Below are positions 1 to 6,957 of a DNA stretch of 19,458 nt, in pieces. The position numbers were made by a program, and so were the translations under genes. Under the pieces are notes generated by a model. That model did not search any database. It was given only the letters and a program-made list of their open reading frames with translations, and was not told the origin of the DNA. The DNA is from an uncultured Lachnospiraceae bacterium. GTDB taxonomy: Bacteria > Bacillota_A > Clostridia > Lachnospirales > Lachnospiraceae. Location: the NCBI GenBank assembly GCA_900553635.1, contig USDU01000017.1:1-19458 (forward strand). Direction: 5' to 3'. Positions within the stretch are counted from its first letter, which is position 1. Each line of letters starts with the position of its first letter.

Positions 1-1
1 G

Positions 2-976
2 ATCTATACCGCGATTTGTTCGCTGGCAGGCTTCCTGATTGTTACGCCTATCGTGGAGCTGGCGGATGGCGGCAATGGATTTGCCCTGAATGATTTGGGA
101 ACCATGTCGATCTTTACCGGTATTATCATCGCAATTCTGTGTACGGAGATTTACCGGCTTATTGTAAAGAAAAATATGGTTATCCATATGCCGGACAGCG
201 TTCCGCCCATGGTGGCAGATTCTTTCCTTTCCGTTATCCCGGTTGCAGTGGTGCTGCTGGTATGCTTTGCAATTCAGTTCCTTTTCGCAAAAACAAGCTT
301 TGGAACCTTAAATGGTTTTGTATACAAAATGATTCAGGTGCCGATTTCCAAGATTGGAACCAGCTTCCCGGCGACCATGCTGGCAGGAGCGCTGTGTAAC
401 CTGTTCTGGTTCTTCGGCCTTCACGGTAACAGCATCGTATACAACTCCGTGCTCAGCCCGATTTTCAAGGCCATGTCTCTGGAAAATCTGGCAGCCTTCC
501 AGGCACATCAGGCGATTCCGCATATTATCACAGAGGAGTTCGCATGGTACTTCGGCGGATTTAACGGCAGCTTTATTGCATACCCCATTCTGATTTGTAT
601 CTTCCTGTTCTTCCGGAATAAGAAGGAGTGGAAAAATCTAGGAGAAGTAGCGCTGATTCCGGGAATCTTCAGTATCTATGAGCCCATCGTATTCGGCTTC
701 CCGCTGATGCTGAATCCCATGCTTCTGATTCCCATGCTGCTGACACCGGCAGTATCCTGCGCAATTGGTTACATCTTTATGTACACCGGCATCTGCCCGC
801 CCTGCACCGGCGTCTCCGTTCCCTGGACCACACCGATGATCTTAAGCGGAATTATTACGACCAACTCCCTGATGGGCGGAGTCGTACAGCTGATAACGAT
901 TGTGGCACTGACGGCCCTGTGGTACGTATTCCTGAAAATGCTGTATAAGCAGGATGAAAAGGCCGTTGTAAAATAA
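2..976 (+). CDS. PTS system cellobiose/lactose-family permease, EIIC subunit (5' end missing)
   Basis: Integral membrane channel of a phosphoenolpyruvate phosphotransferase system that imports a beta-glucoside or related disaccharide and phosphorylates it with its EIIA and EIIB partners. The frame is already open at base 2, so the N-terminus lies outside the window; 324 codons remain out of roughly 420-450 in the family. Visible family marks are MPDSVPPMV followed by a hydrophobic helix, the WFFGLHGNSIV loop, the YEPIVFGFPLMLNP segment and VPWTTP near the end, with about seven hydrophobic segments between them. The order and wording match Lac-family EIIC (CelB/LicC type), not Glc-family permeases. 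No EIIA or EIIB is fused to it or follows it, so they must be encoded upstream or elsewhere. An ADP-ribosylglycohydrolase-family gene starts 20 bases downstream and is probably cotranscribed. The exact sugar cannot be read from sequence. Confidence 0.92.
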   Translation: MYTAICSLAGFLIVTPIVELADGGNGFALNDLGTMSIFTGIIIAILCTEIYRLIVKKNMVIHMPDSVPPMVADSFLSVIPVAVVLLVCFAIQFLFAKTSFGTLNGFVYKMIQVPISKIGTSFPATMLAGALCNLFWFFGLHGNSIVYNSVLSPIFKAMSLENLAAFQAHQAIPHIITEEFAWYFGGFNGSFIAYPILICIFLFFRNKKEWKNLGEVALIPGIFSIYEPIVFGFPLMLNPMLLIPMLLTPAVSCAIGYIFMYTGICPPCTGVSVPWTTPMILSGIITTNSLMGGVVQLITIVALTALWYVFLKMLYKQDEKAVVK

Positions 977-996
977 AACAGAATGAGGAATGAAAA

Positions 997-2040
997 ATGG
1001 ATCGGAAAACAGTTTATGACAAAATATTGGGAAGTATGGTATGCTGCGCTCTGGGCGACGCCATGGGCGCGGTAACAGAGAATCTGAGCTTTGATCAAAT
1101 CCGGGATAAATACCCCGGAGGCGTCCGGGAACTGATTGCGCCGGACAAGACGGCCTTTGCCTATGGCAATACGCCGGGACAGATTACCGATGATTTCTCC
1201 CAGACCTATCTTCTGACAGAAGAAATTATTAAAAATAACGGCGTAGTCAGCCCGGATTGCGTGGAGGAGATGCTGGTACGCTGGTCGAATATTCCGAAAT
1301 ATTTCAACCGGTTCGCGGGACCGACGACCCGCAGCGCCATCGCGGCGATCCGGGCGAAGAAAGAGGGACGGGAATATGTGGTGAATGAAGTCATCGATTA
1401 TGCCCGTCAGGCCACCAACGGCAGCGCCATGAAAATCTCTCCAGCAGGCTTTTTCAATCCGGGAGACGTGGATAAGGCCATTGAGGACGCGGTATGCGTC
1501 ACCAGAGTTACCCACGATAATCAGCTGGCGATTTCGGGAGCCTGTGCTACCGCCGCGGCTATCAGCAAGGCATTTGATGAAAAGGCCAGTGTGTACGATA
1601 TCATTCAGGCTGGTATCTATGGAGCCCGCAAGGGAGAGGAGATCGGCATGCGAATTTCGAGAACCGTAGGCGGTCCCAGCGTGACTGAGCGTATCGGTAT
1701 GGCAGTGGCCATCGCCATGCTTCCGGAATCCAAAGAAGATCGCCTGAGAAAGATTTACAATCTGGTGGGAACCGGTCTGCATGTGTCGGAGGCAGTGCCC
1801 GCGGCCTTTGGAATTATCCTTATCTGTGATGGAGACAACTGGGAGAGCGTGTGCGAAGCAGTGAATGTGGGCTATGACACAGACACGGTAGCGGCGATCG
1901 TCGGCTCTATCGTAGGAGCCTTGAAAGGTACTGCTGGAATCAGCGAAGAGCTGTTCGAAATTCTGAACCGGGAGAATGAAATTGCCCTGGAGGAGACTGC
2001 GGAAAAGGTGACAGCGCTGGTATATGACAAAATGAAATAG
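997..2040 (+). CDS. ADP-ribosylglycohydrolase (DraG/ARH) family protein
   Basis: 347 residues, full length for the family. These all-helical, two-Mg enzymes hydrolyse N- or O-glycosidic bonds to ADP-ribose, though many bacterial members have unproven substrates. Metal-binding signatures are present: GCALGDAMGAVTE-like wording at about 17-28 (here CCALGDAMGAVTE), TDDFSQTYLL at 64-73 with Asp65 and Asp66, and VGYDTDTVAA at 291-300 with Asp294 and Asp296. NGSAMKISP at about 141-149 and VTHDNQLAISGACA at 171-184 are also typical. The usual DDT after the first pair is DDF here, seen in a subgroup of the family. The start at 997 has a weak GAGGA about 8 bases upstream and follows the PTS permease by 20 bases, so the two probably share an mRNA. 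No nitrogenase genes are near, so a DraG role is not implied. A sugar- or nucleoside-related hydrolase is an alternative. Confidence 0.88.
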   Translation: MDRKTVYDKILGSMVCCALGDAMGAVTENLSFDQIRDKYPGGVRELIAPDKTAFAYGNTPGQITDDFSQTYLLTEEIIKNNGVVSPDCVEEMLVRWSNIPKYFNRFAGPTTRSAIAAIRAKKEGREYVVNEVIDYARQATNGSAMKISPAGFFNPGDVDKAIEDAVCVTRVTHDNQLAISGACATAAAISKAFDEKASVYDIIQAGIYGARKGEEIGMRISRTVGGPSVTERIGMAVAIAMLPESKEDRLRKIYNLVGTGLHVSEAVPAAFGIILICDGDNWESVCEAVNVGYDTDTVAAIVGSIVGALKGTAGISEELFEILNRENEIALEETAEKVTALVYDKMK

Positions 2041-2061
2041 AATAGAACCAAAAGGAAAGAA

Positions 2062-2095
2062 CCCCTGGCGCATGGAAAATTCTATGCTCTGGGGG
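2062..2095 (+). terminator. Long hairpin after the PTS/ADP-ribosylglycohydrolase pair, possible terminator
   Basis: CCCCTGG (2062-2068) and GCATGGAA (2070-2077) pair with TTCTATGC (2080-2087) and CTGGGGG (2089-2095), with G-T wobbles, one C/T mismatch and a 2-base nominal loop. The hairpin sits 21 bases after the stop at 2040. The following bases (CCTTGTGTCTGTATG) are only weakly T-rich, so efficient intrinsic termination is uncertain; it may equally protect the mRNA 3' end. Confidence 0.5.
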
Positions 2096-2128
2096 CCTTG
2101 TGTCTGTATGATATACTGAGAATAAAAA

Positions 2129-2182
2129 AGAAACGAGCAGGCCGCTTTAGCAAAAGCTGTACGGTTGTAAAACTCATTTCTT
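2129..2182 (+). other. Stem-loop segment of unknown role in the pre-argH spacer
   Basis: The 299-base gap 2041-2339 holds the hairpin at 2062-2095, this segment, an AT-rich stretch without other visible structure, and the argH promoter. Here AAGAAACGAG (2129-2138) pairs with CTCATTTCTT (2173-2182), nine of ten positions. Inside, GCTTT and AAAGC close a four-base AGCA loop (2144-2157). It lies upstream of the argH promoter, so it would be transcribed only by read-through or from an unseen promoter. It does not match a T-box or a riboswitch that I recognise. Confidence 0.3.
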
Positions 2183-2258
2183 CCATTATTAATCTATCGT
2201 GCTTTTTATGAAAAGTCAAGAATACTTTGAAGGATTTCATGGGAATTTCTGCGTCTAC

Positions 2259-2288
2259 TTGACGAATACAGCCCTGGCACGGTATAAT
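2259..2288 (+). promoter_or_regulatory. argH promoter, sigma-A type
   Basis: TTGACG at 2259-2264 and a perfect TATAAT at 2283-2288 are separated by 18 bases. The start codon of argH lies about 50 bases downstream, behind AAGGAG at 2325-2330. Strong match to the housekeeping consensus and correctly oriented. Confidence 0.8.
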
Positions 2289-2296
2289 AATTCAAT
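2279..2296 (+). promoter_or_regulatory. Candidate ArgR operator (ARG box) over the argH -10
   Basis: The 18-mer ACGGTATAATAATTCAAT agrees with the ARG-box consensus TNTGNATWWWWATNCANA at 12 of 15 defined positions; mismatches are at positions 1, 3 and 18. It covers the -10 hexamer of the argH promoter, where a bound ArgR hexamer would block transcription when arginine is present. The motif is AT-rich and therefore prone to chance matches, so this is a proposal. Confidence 0.4.
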
Positions 2297-2339
2297 TAAA
2301 TAGCAATTCCAATACAGCAAATAAAAGGAGTAATTACAA

Positions 2340-3725
2340 ATGGCAAGTCTGTGGGGCGGAAGATTTGAGAAGGATATGGATGATATTGTAAAGAAATACA
2401 ATGCATCTATTTTTTTTGATCAGAGAATGTACAATGAGGACATCGAGGGCAGTATTGCCCATGTGACCATGCTGGGAAAGCAGGGCATCGTGTCCGAGGA
2501 GGAGAAGGAGCAGATTATCGCGGGCCTGAAGGCGATTCGTCAGGATATTGCGGAGGGCAAGATCGTATTCAACGTGGATGACGAGGATATCCATATGGGA
2601 ATCGAGAGCCGGCTTATCGAGCGTATCGGAGATGTGGGTAAGAAGCTGCATACATCCAGAAGCCGCAATGACCAGTGCCAGGTGGACATCCGCCTGTACC
2701 TGCGAAAAGAGATTTATGAGATTCTGAGCAGCCTCTGCTATCTGGAGAGCGTGATCCTGGAGAAAGCGGAGAAGTACGCGGATCAGATTACCGTGGGCTT
2801 TACCCATCTGCAGCATGCGCAGCCGATTACCATTGGCTTCATGTTCATGGCTTATTTCCAGATGTTCAAGCGGGATATCGAGCGGCTGATGGATACGGTG
2901 GAGCGTCTGAATTACAATCCGCTGGGAGCCTGCGCCCTGGCCGGAACCACGATGCCCATTGACCGTCATCTGACCAGTGAGCTGCTTCATTTTAAAGCGC
3001 CCACTGAAAATGCCATGGATACCGTCAGCGACCGTGACTATAGCCTGGAGTTTTTAAGCGACGCGTCCATCTCCATGATGCATCTGTCCCGCTGGGCGGA
3101 GGAGTTCGCATGGTGGAATTCTTCGGAGTTCTCTTATATCGCCATCGACGACAGCTTCTGCACCGGAAGCAGCATTATGCCGCAGAAGAAGAATCCGGAT
3201 ATGGCCGAGCTGATCCGTGGCAAGGTAGGCCGGGTATACGGCGATCTGATGCAGCTTCTGACCGTCATGAAGGGAACTGCCCTGGCCTACAATAAGGATT
3301 TCCAGGAAGATAAGGAGAGCGTCTTTGACGCCATCGACACCTGGAAGGCTACCATCGACATCTTCGCGAAGATGCTGGACAAGACCGAGTTCCGTATGGA
3401 TCAGATCGAGAAGCAGCTCAGTAAGGGCTTCCTGAACGCTACAGATATCGCGGAGCATTTCGCAAAGCAGGGCATCCCCTTCCGTGAGGCGCACTCCATC
3501 GTAGGTCATATGGTAAAGGCCTGCGAGAACAAGGGCTGCGATTTCGAGGATCTGACCGACGAGGATCTGCAGGCCATCGACAAGCGCGTGACTAAGGAGC
3601 TGCTGGGTGACATCAGCATCAAAACCTGCGTAGACGCCCGGGTATCCTTCGGCGGAACCGCTCCGTCCGAGGTACGCCGCCAGATCGAGGTGGGCCGCCA
3701 GTGGTTGAACAGCCTGGAGCGCTAA
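2340..3725 (+). CDS. argH: Argininosuccinate lyase
   Basis: Cytoplasmic homotetrameric enzyme that splits argininosuccinate into arginine and fumarate, the last step of arginine synthesis. The 461 residues match the family's normal length. Diagnostic segments are all present: MASLWGGRF at the N-terminus, HTSRSRNDQ at 104-112, TH at 155-156 followed by LQHAQP (the general-acid/base histidine region), and the flexible catalytic signature GSSIMPQKKNPD with Ser278. The start has AAGGAG nine bases upstream. The gene stands alone: argG, which often precedes it, is not in the window. It has its own promoter with a possible ARG box. Immediately downstream is the promoter of a ribosomal protein operon, an uncommon neighbour for argH. 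Confidence 0.98.
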   Translation: MASLWGGRFEKDMDDIVKKYNASIFFDQRMYNEDIEGSIAHVTMLGKQGIVSEEEKEQIIAGLKAIRQDIAEGKIVFNVDDEDIHMGIESRLIERIGDVGKKLHTSRSRNDQCQVDIRLYLRKEIYEILSSLCYLESVILEKAEKYADQITVGFTHLQHAQPITIGFMFMAYFQMFKRDIERLMDTVERLNYNPLGACALAGTTMPIDRHLTSELLHFKAPTENAMDTVSDRDYSLEFLSDASISMMHLSRWAEEFAWWNSSEFSYIAIDDSFCTGSSIMPQKKNPDMAELIRGKVGRVYGDLMQLLTVMKGTALAYNKDFQEDKESVFDAIDTWKATIDIFAKMLDKTEFRMDQIEKQLSKGFLNATDIAEHFAKQGIPFREAHSIVGHMVKACENKGCDFEDLTDEDLQAIDKRVTKELLGDISIKTCVDARVSFGGTAPSEVRRQIEVGRQWLNSLER

Positions 3726-3774
3726 AAGCAGTGAAAACAGAAGAAAAAAATTGGCAGCATAAATAAAAAAATAC

Positions 3775-3803
3775 TTGCAATCTGAATCCCCGTGTGTTAT
3801 CAT
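3775..3803 (+). promoter_or_regulatory. Promoter of the rpmJ-rplQ ribosomal operon
   Basis: TTGCAA at 3775-3780 and TATCAT at 3798-3803 lie 17 bases apart, ahead of rpmJ by about 170 bases. The spacing is ideal and both hexamers differ from consensus at two positions or fewer. The -10 falls inside an inverted repeat (3784-3831). Confidence 0.7.
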
Positions 3804-3831
3804 ACTAGACGTATGATCTCCACGGGGATTC
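3784..3831. repeat. 48-base inverted repeat covering the ribosomal operon promoter
   Basis: GAATCCCCGTG (3784-3794) is the exact reverse complement of CACGGGGATTC (3821-3831). Inside it ATCATAC (3799-3805) is the exact reverse complement of GTATGAT (3811-3817), around a five-base centre TAGAC. The two arms are joined by an unpaired 4/3-base internal loop. In read-through mRNA from argH this makes a very stable hairpin 58 bases after the argH stop, with a T-run only nine bases beyond it. As DNA it is a symmetric site spanning the -10 and the expected transcription start. It may be an argH 3' hairpin, an operator, or both. Confidence 0.7.
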
Positions 3832-3878
3832 TGCGCCTGTTTTTAAGTGCGTGTTTTTGGAAGATTCGTGAGATCGGG

Positions 3879-3910
3879 AACAAGAAATGCCTTGTTTTTC
3901 GGCATTTTTT
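3879..3910 (+). promoter_or_regulatory. Two mutually exclusive hairpins in the rpmJ leader, candidate attenuator
   Basis: Hairpin A: AACAAG (3879-3884) pairs with CTTGTT (3891-3896) around AAATGC. Hairpin B: AAGAAATGCC (3882-3891) pairs with GGCATTTTTT (3901-3910), ten pairs including one G-T. They share bases 3882-3896, so only one can form at a time, and B ends in a run of six T like an intrinsic terminator. They lie between the operon promoter and rpmJ, as expected of a leader attenuation switch. No coding sequence or known regulator site was recognised here. Confidence 0.5.
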
Positions 3911-3974
3911 CACTTCAAAACCCAGTTGTGGAGGATGCACGGAGAACGAAAGATGTGAAAGGAGGATTTTTACG

Positions 3975-4088
3975 ATGAAAGTAAGATCATCTGTAAAACC
4001 CATTTGCGAGAAATGCAAAATCATCAAAAGAAAAGGTAGTATCAGAGTAATTTGCGAGAATCCGAAGCACAAGCAGCGCCAGGGTTAA
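3975..4088 (+). CDS. rpmJ: 50S ribosomal protein L36, zinc-binding form
   Basis: 37 residues, the standard length, beginning [17 protein letters not shown] and ending HKQRQG. The C-x2-C pair (CEKC), a later Cys (VICENP) and a His (PKH) form the usual zinc ribbon, so this is the zinc-requiring form. The start at 3975 is chosen because the family begins MKVR and AAAGGAGGA lies just upstream; longer in-frame starts would add non-homologous residues from the leader. It opens the alpha-operon-type cluster. The gene normally before it in Firmicutes, infA, is absent; argH occupies that position. Confidence 0.96.
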   Translation: MKVRSSVKPICEKCKIIKRKGSIRVICENPKHKQRQG

Positions 4089-4099
4089 TTCCGCAGATT

Positions 4100-4290
4100 G
4101 TGATAAATCTCGTTTCATATATATTTGTGAGCAGGAGATTATTCACAATGATATTGCTTAAAACGGAGAAATGCGTACCGCAGAGTATCTGAAAGGTCGG
4201 ATAAAATATCCGGCTGGATGCGAACTTTCGTATCCCATTTAGGAAAGTGTCAGCGGGCACCTATTAAAAAACGCCCGAACCCAATTTTTT
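4100..4290 (+). promoter_or_regulatory. Structured spacer before rpsM, candidate ribosomal-protein leader
   Basis: The 223 bases between rpmJ and rpsM contain a series of stems and no gene. GTGATAAATCTC (4100-4111) pairs with GAGATTATTCAC (4135-4146), ten of twelve. CGGATA (4198-4203) pairs exactly with TATCCG (4207-4212). GGATGCGA (4216-4223) pairs with TCGTATCC (4228-4235) with one wobble. CGGGC (4254-4258) pairs with GCCCG (4273-4277), followed by T6 at 4285-4290. The length and number of stems exceed what a plain intergenic gap needs. Because rpsD is in this operon, feedback by S4, as in the E. coli alpha operon, is a reasonable guess, but no S4 site was recognised. Confidence 0.45.
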
Positions 4291-4311
4291 ATTAAATGGA
4301 GGAATAATCAA

Positions 4312-4680
4312 ATGGCTCGTATTTCTGGTGTAGACTTACCAAGAGAAAAGCGTGTAGAGATTGGTCTGACTTACGTATACGGCATCGGCCGCGTAAGCGC
4401 AACCAAGATTCTGGAAGCAGCAAAGGTAAATCCGGATACCCGTGTAAGAGACCTGACTGACGATGAAGTCAAGAGAATCAGCGAAGTAATCGATGCTGAC
4501 TACATGGTAGAGGGAGATTTAAGACGTGAGATCGCGATGAACATCAAGCGTCTGCAGGAGATTGGATGCTACAGAGGTATCCGTCATCGTAAGGGACTGC
4601 CGGTTCGTGGTCAGAAGACAAAGACCAATGCAAGAACTCGCAAGGGTCCGAAGAGAACAGTAGCAAACAAGAAAAAGTAG
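4312..4680 (+). CDS. rpsM: 30S ribosomal protein S13
   Basis: 122 residues, normal length. It begins [21 protein letters not shown] and contains the [20 protein letters not shown] signature, ending in a basic tail ([13 protein letters not shown]). S13 sits in the head of the small subunit and contacts the P-site tRNA and the 50S bridge. A TGGAGG site lies about ten bases before the ATG. It is the second gene of the operon and is separated from rpsK by a repeat-bearing 154-base gap. Confidence 0.98.
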   Translation: MARISGVDLPREKRVEIGLTYVYGIGRVSATKILEAAKVNPDTRVRDLTDDEVKRISEVIDADYMVEGDLRREIAMNIKRLQEIGCYRGIRHRKGLPVRGQKTKTNARTRKGPKRTVANKKK

Positions 4681-4687
4681 GCATTGA

Positions 4688-4790
4688 GCACTTAGCGAAT
4701 GCAAGCGCAAGGCGCGCAGCATGAGATTAGTGCGAAAGCCCACCCGGACACTTAATGAATTCCGAGCAAAGCGAGAGAATGAATTTAGTG
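4688..4790. repeat. Two palindromic intergenic repeat units in tandem
   Basis: Unit 1 (4688-4733) begins GCACTTAGCGAATGC and ends GCATGAGATTAGTGC; the outer GCACT/AGTGC and inner ATGC/GCAT pair, with a small GCGC stem in the middle. Unit 2 (4749-4790) begins CACTTAATGAATTC and ends GAATGAATTTAGTG with the same CACTTA...TTAGTG frame, and its stem is extended by flanking CACC (4741-4744) and GGTG. The two units share plan rather than sequence. They fill most of the rpsM-rpsK gap and look like members of a dispersed palindromic family. Confidence 0.6.
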
Positions 4791-4834
4791 ACCGTGGTGT
4801 TACCTTAATAATTAAGAAAGTAGGTTAGTTTAAA

Positions 4835-5227
4835 ATGGCGAAAGTTACAAAGAAAGTGACAAAAAAGCGCGTAAAGAAAAACGTTGAACGCGGACAGGCA
4901 CATATTCAGTCATCTTTTAACAACACAATCGTTACCCTGACAGATACCGAAGGAAACGCTCTGTCATGGGCAAGTGCCGGTGGTCTGGGATTTAGAGGTT
5001 CAAGGAAATCTACTCCGTATGCTGCACAGATGGCAGCTGAGACTGCAACCAAGGCAGCTTTAGTACATGGACTCAAGACTGTAGACGTTATGGTTAAGGG
5101 ACCGGGTTCAGGCCGTGAGGCAGCAATCCGTGCACTTCAGGCATGTGGTCTGGAGGTAACCAGTATTCGTGACGTAACACCCGTTCCGCACAACGGATGC
5201 CGTCCGCCCAAGCGTAGAAGAGTCTAA
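4835..5227 (+). CDS. rpsK: 30S ribosomal protein S11
   Basis: 130 residues, normal length. The N-terminus is lysine-rich ([20 protein letters not shown]), followed by the conserved [47 protein letters not shown] and the C-terminal [18 protein letters not shown]11 lies on the platform of the 30S subunit near the Shine-Dalgarno helix. The ribosome binding site is weak (TAGG about 11 bases before the ATG) compared with the other genes in this operon. rpsD follows after 19 bases. Confidence 0.98.
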   Translation: MAKVTKKVTKKRVKKNVERGQAHIQSSFNNTIVTLTDTEGNALSWASAGGLGFRGSRKSTPYAAQMAAETATKAALVHGLKTVDVMVKGPGSGREAAIRALQACGLEVTSIRDVTPVPHNGCRPPKRRRV

Positions 5228-5246
5228 TTTAGGAGGTACGTAAGTT

Positions 5247-5840
5247 ATGGCAGTCAATCGTGTTCCGGTTTTAAAAAGATGTCGTTCCCTTGGTCTGGAG
5301 CCGACAGTATTAGGAATTGATAAGAAGTCCACAAGAGAGTTAAAGAGAGCAAACAGAAAGATGTCCGAGTACGGACTTCAGCTTCGTGAGAAGCAGAAAG
5401 CAAAATTCATCTACGGCGTACTTGAGAAGCCGTTCCGCAACTACTACAAGAGAGCGGACAGAATGAAGGGCCAGACAGGTGAGAACCTGATGGTTATCCT
5501 GGAGAGCAGACTGGACAACGTTGTTTTCCGTCTTGGCCTTGCGAGAACCAGAAGAGAGGCTCGTCAGATCGTTGACCACAAGCACGTTCTGGTAAACGGC
5601 AAGCAGGTGAACATCCCGTCCTACCTTGTAAAGGCTGGCGATGTGATCGAAATCAAAGAGAAGTGCAAGGGCTCTCAGAGATACAAGGATATCGTAGAGG
5701 CAACTGCAGGAAGACTGGTTCCGGAGTGGCTTGAGGCTGACCTCGAGGCTCTGAAGGGAACTGTAAAAGAGCTTCCGAGCAGAGAAGTCATCGACGTTCC
5801 GGTTGATGAGATGCTTATCGTCGAGCTGTATTCTAAGTAA
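5247..5840 (+). CDS. rpsD: 30S ribosomal protein S4, cysteine-poor form
   Basis: 197 residues with the S4 N-domain and a C-terminal S4 RNA-binding fold at about 90-155 ([39 protein letters not shown]). S4 nucleates 30S assembly on 16S rRNA. The N-terminus reads [16 protein letters not shown] with a single cysteine where zinc-binding S4 has four, so this is the zinc-independent form common in Clostridia. AGGAGG lies nine bases before the ATG. Its place inside the alpha operon, rather than alone as in Bacillus, makes it a candidate autoregulator of the operon. Confidence 0.98.
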   Translation: MAVNRVPVLKRCRSLGLEPTVLGIDKKSTRELKRANRKMSEYGLQLREKQKAKFIYGVLEKPFRNYYKRADRMKGQTGENLMVILESRLDNVVFRLGLARTRREARQIVDHKHVLVNGKQVNIPSYLVKAGDVIEIKEKCKGSQRYKDIVEATAGRLVPEWLEADLEALKGTVKELPSREVIDVPVDEMLIVELYSK

Positions 5841-5898
5841 TTCTGAATATATATCGACAGCATAACACCCAAACAAAATGTGAAGGAGGAGCCTTTTA

Positions 5899-6858
5899 GT
5901 GTTCGAGTTTAATAAACCGAAAATTGAGATTGCAGAGATTTCAAATGATAAGAAGTATGGAAAATTTGTGGTTGAGCCGCTTGAGAGAGGCTATGGTACG
6001 ACACTGGGCAATTCACTGAGAAGAATCATGCTTTCTTCGTTACCGGGTGCAGCAGTCAGCCAGGTGAAGATCGAAGGCGTTCTGCATGAGTTCAGTTCTA
6101 TTCCGGGAGTTAAGGAAGATGTAACTGAGATCATCATGAACATCAAGAATCTGGCCATTCGGAATACAAGCGACAGCAACGAAGCGAAAGTCGCCTACAT
6201 CGAGTTCGATGGAGAGGGCGTAGTCACAGCAGCTGATATTCAGGCAGATCCCGATATCGAGATTCTGAACCCGGAGCTTGTCATCGCTCATCTGAACGGC
6301 GGCGCAGACAGCAAGCTGTACATGGAGCTGACGATTACGAAGGGCAGAGGCTATGTGAGTGCAGATAAGAATAAGAATCCGGATCTCCCCATCGGAGTGA
6401 TCGCGATCGATTCTATCTATACACCCGTTGAGCGTGTAAATATGACAGTGCAGGATACCCGTGTAGGTCAGGTAACTGACTACGACAAGCTGACACTTGA
6501 CGTATATACCAACGGAACCCTGGTTCCGGATGAGGCTGTCAGCCTTGCTGCAAAGGTACTGAGCGAGCATCTGAGCCTGTTCATCGACCTGTCCGAGAAT
6601 GCCAAGACCGCAGAGGTTATGGTAGAGAAAGAGGACAATGAGAAGGAAAAAGTGCTTGAAATGAGCATTGACGAGCTGGAGCTTTCCGTTCGTTCCTTCA
6701 ACTGCTTGAAGAGAGCAGGAATCAATACAGTAGAAGAACTTTGCAACAGAACTCCGGAGGATATGATGAAGGTTCGTAACCTGGGTCGTAAGTCCCTGGA
6801 GGAGGTACTTGCAAAACTGAAGGAGCTGGGTCTCCAGCTGAACCCAAGCGAAGAGTAA
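5899..6858 (+). CDS. rpoA: DNA-directed RNA polymerase alpha subunit
   Basis: 319 residues, normal length. The N-terminal dimerisation domain runs to about 230 and includes [20 protein letters not shown] and LSSLPGAAV; an acidic linker ([13 protein letters not shown]) leads to the C-terminal DNA-binding domain with [30 protein letters not shown] and KLKELGL. It starts with GTG at 5899, supported by GAAGGAGGA eight bases upstream and by the conserved opening [10 protein letters not shown]. The last codons and stop lie inside a 13-bp perfect hairpin (6842-6871). Confidence 0.98.
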   Translation: MFEFNKPKIEIAEISNDKKYGKFVVEPLERGYGTTLGNSLRRIMLSSLPGAAVSQVKIEGVLHEFSSIPGVKEDVTEIIMNIKNLAIRNTSDSNEAKVAYIEFDGEGVVTAADIQADPDIEILNPELVIAHLNGGADSKLYMELTITKGRGYVSADKNKNPDLPIGVIAIDSIYTPVERVNMTVQDTRVGQVTDYDKLTLDVYTNGTLVPDEAVSLAAKVLSEHLSLFIDLSENAKTAEVMVEKEDNEKEKVLEMSIDELELSVRSFNCLKRAGINTVEELCNRTPEDMMKVRNLGRKSLEEVLAKLKELGLQLNPSEE

Positions 6859-6871
6859 TCTTCGCTTGGGT
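6842..6871 (+). promoter_or_regulatory. Perfect hairpin spanning the rpoA stop codon
   Basis: ACCCAAGCGAAGA (6842-6854) is the exact reverse complement of TCTTCGCTTGGGT (6859-6871) around GTAA, which contains the TAA stop of rpoA. No T-run follows, so it is unlikely to be a strong terminator. It lies between rpoA and rplQ and could set their relative expression by partial termination, processing or mRNA stabilisation. Confidence 0.7.
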
Positions 6872-6957
6872 GATATGTAAACACTATGGAAGAAAGCCCT
6901 CCCCAGTAAGACCGAAGAAGCATGGGGATGCGGCTCCACAGATGGAGGAAAATCAAA

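Noticed and set aside
769..2073. 434-codon open frame on the minus strand opposite the ADP-ribosylglycohydrolase gene
   Set aside because: It lies fully opposite genes with clear families, its product has no recognisable domain, and it has no suitable ribosome binding site.
2107..2117. TATGATATACT as a promoter -10
   Set aside because: No acceptable -35 lies 16-18 bases upstream, since that stretch is the G-rich arm of the hairpin at 2062-2095.
3792..3974. Longer start for rpmJ giving a 98-residue protein
   Set aside because: The extra residues come from the promoter hairpin and attenuator region; L36 is 37 residues and starts at 3975 behind a strong ribosome binding site.
6922..6957. Earlier in-frame ATG for rplQ
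   Set aside because: It adds 12 residues not found in L17, and GGAGG is placed for the ATG at 6958.
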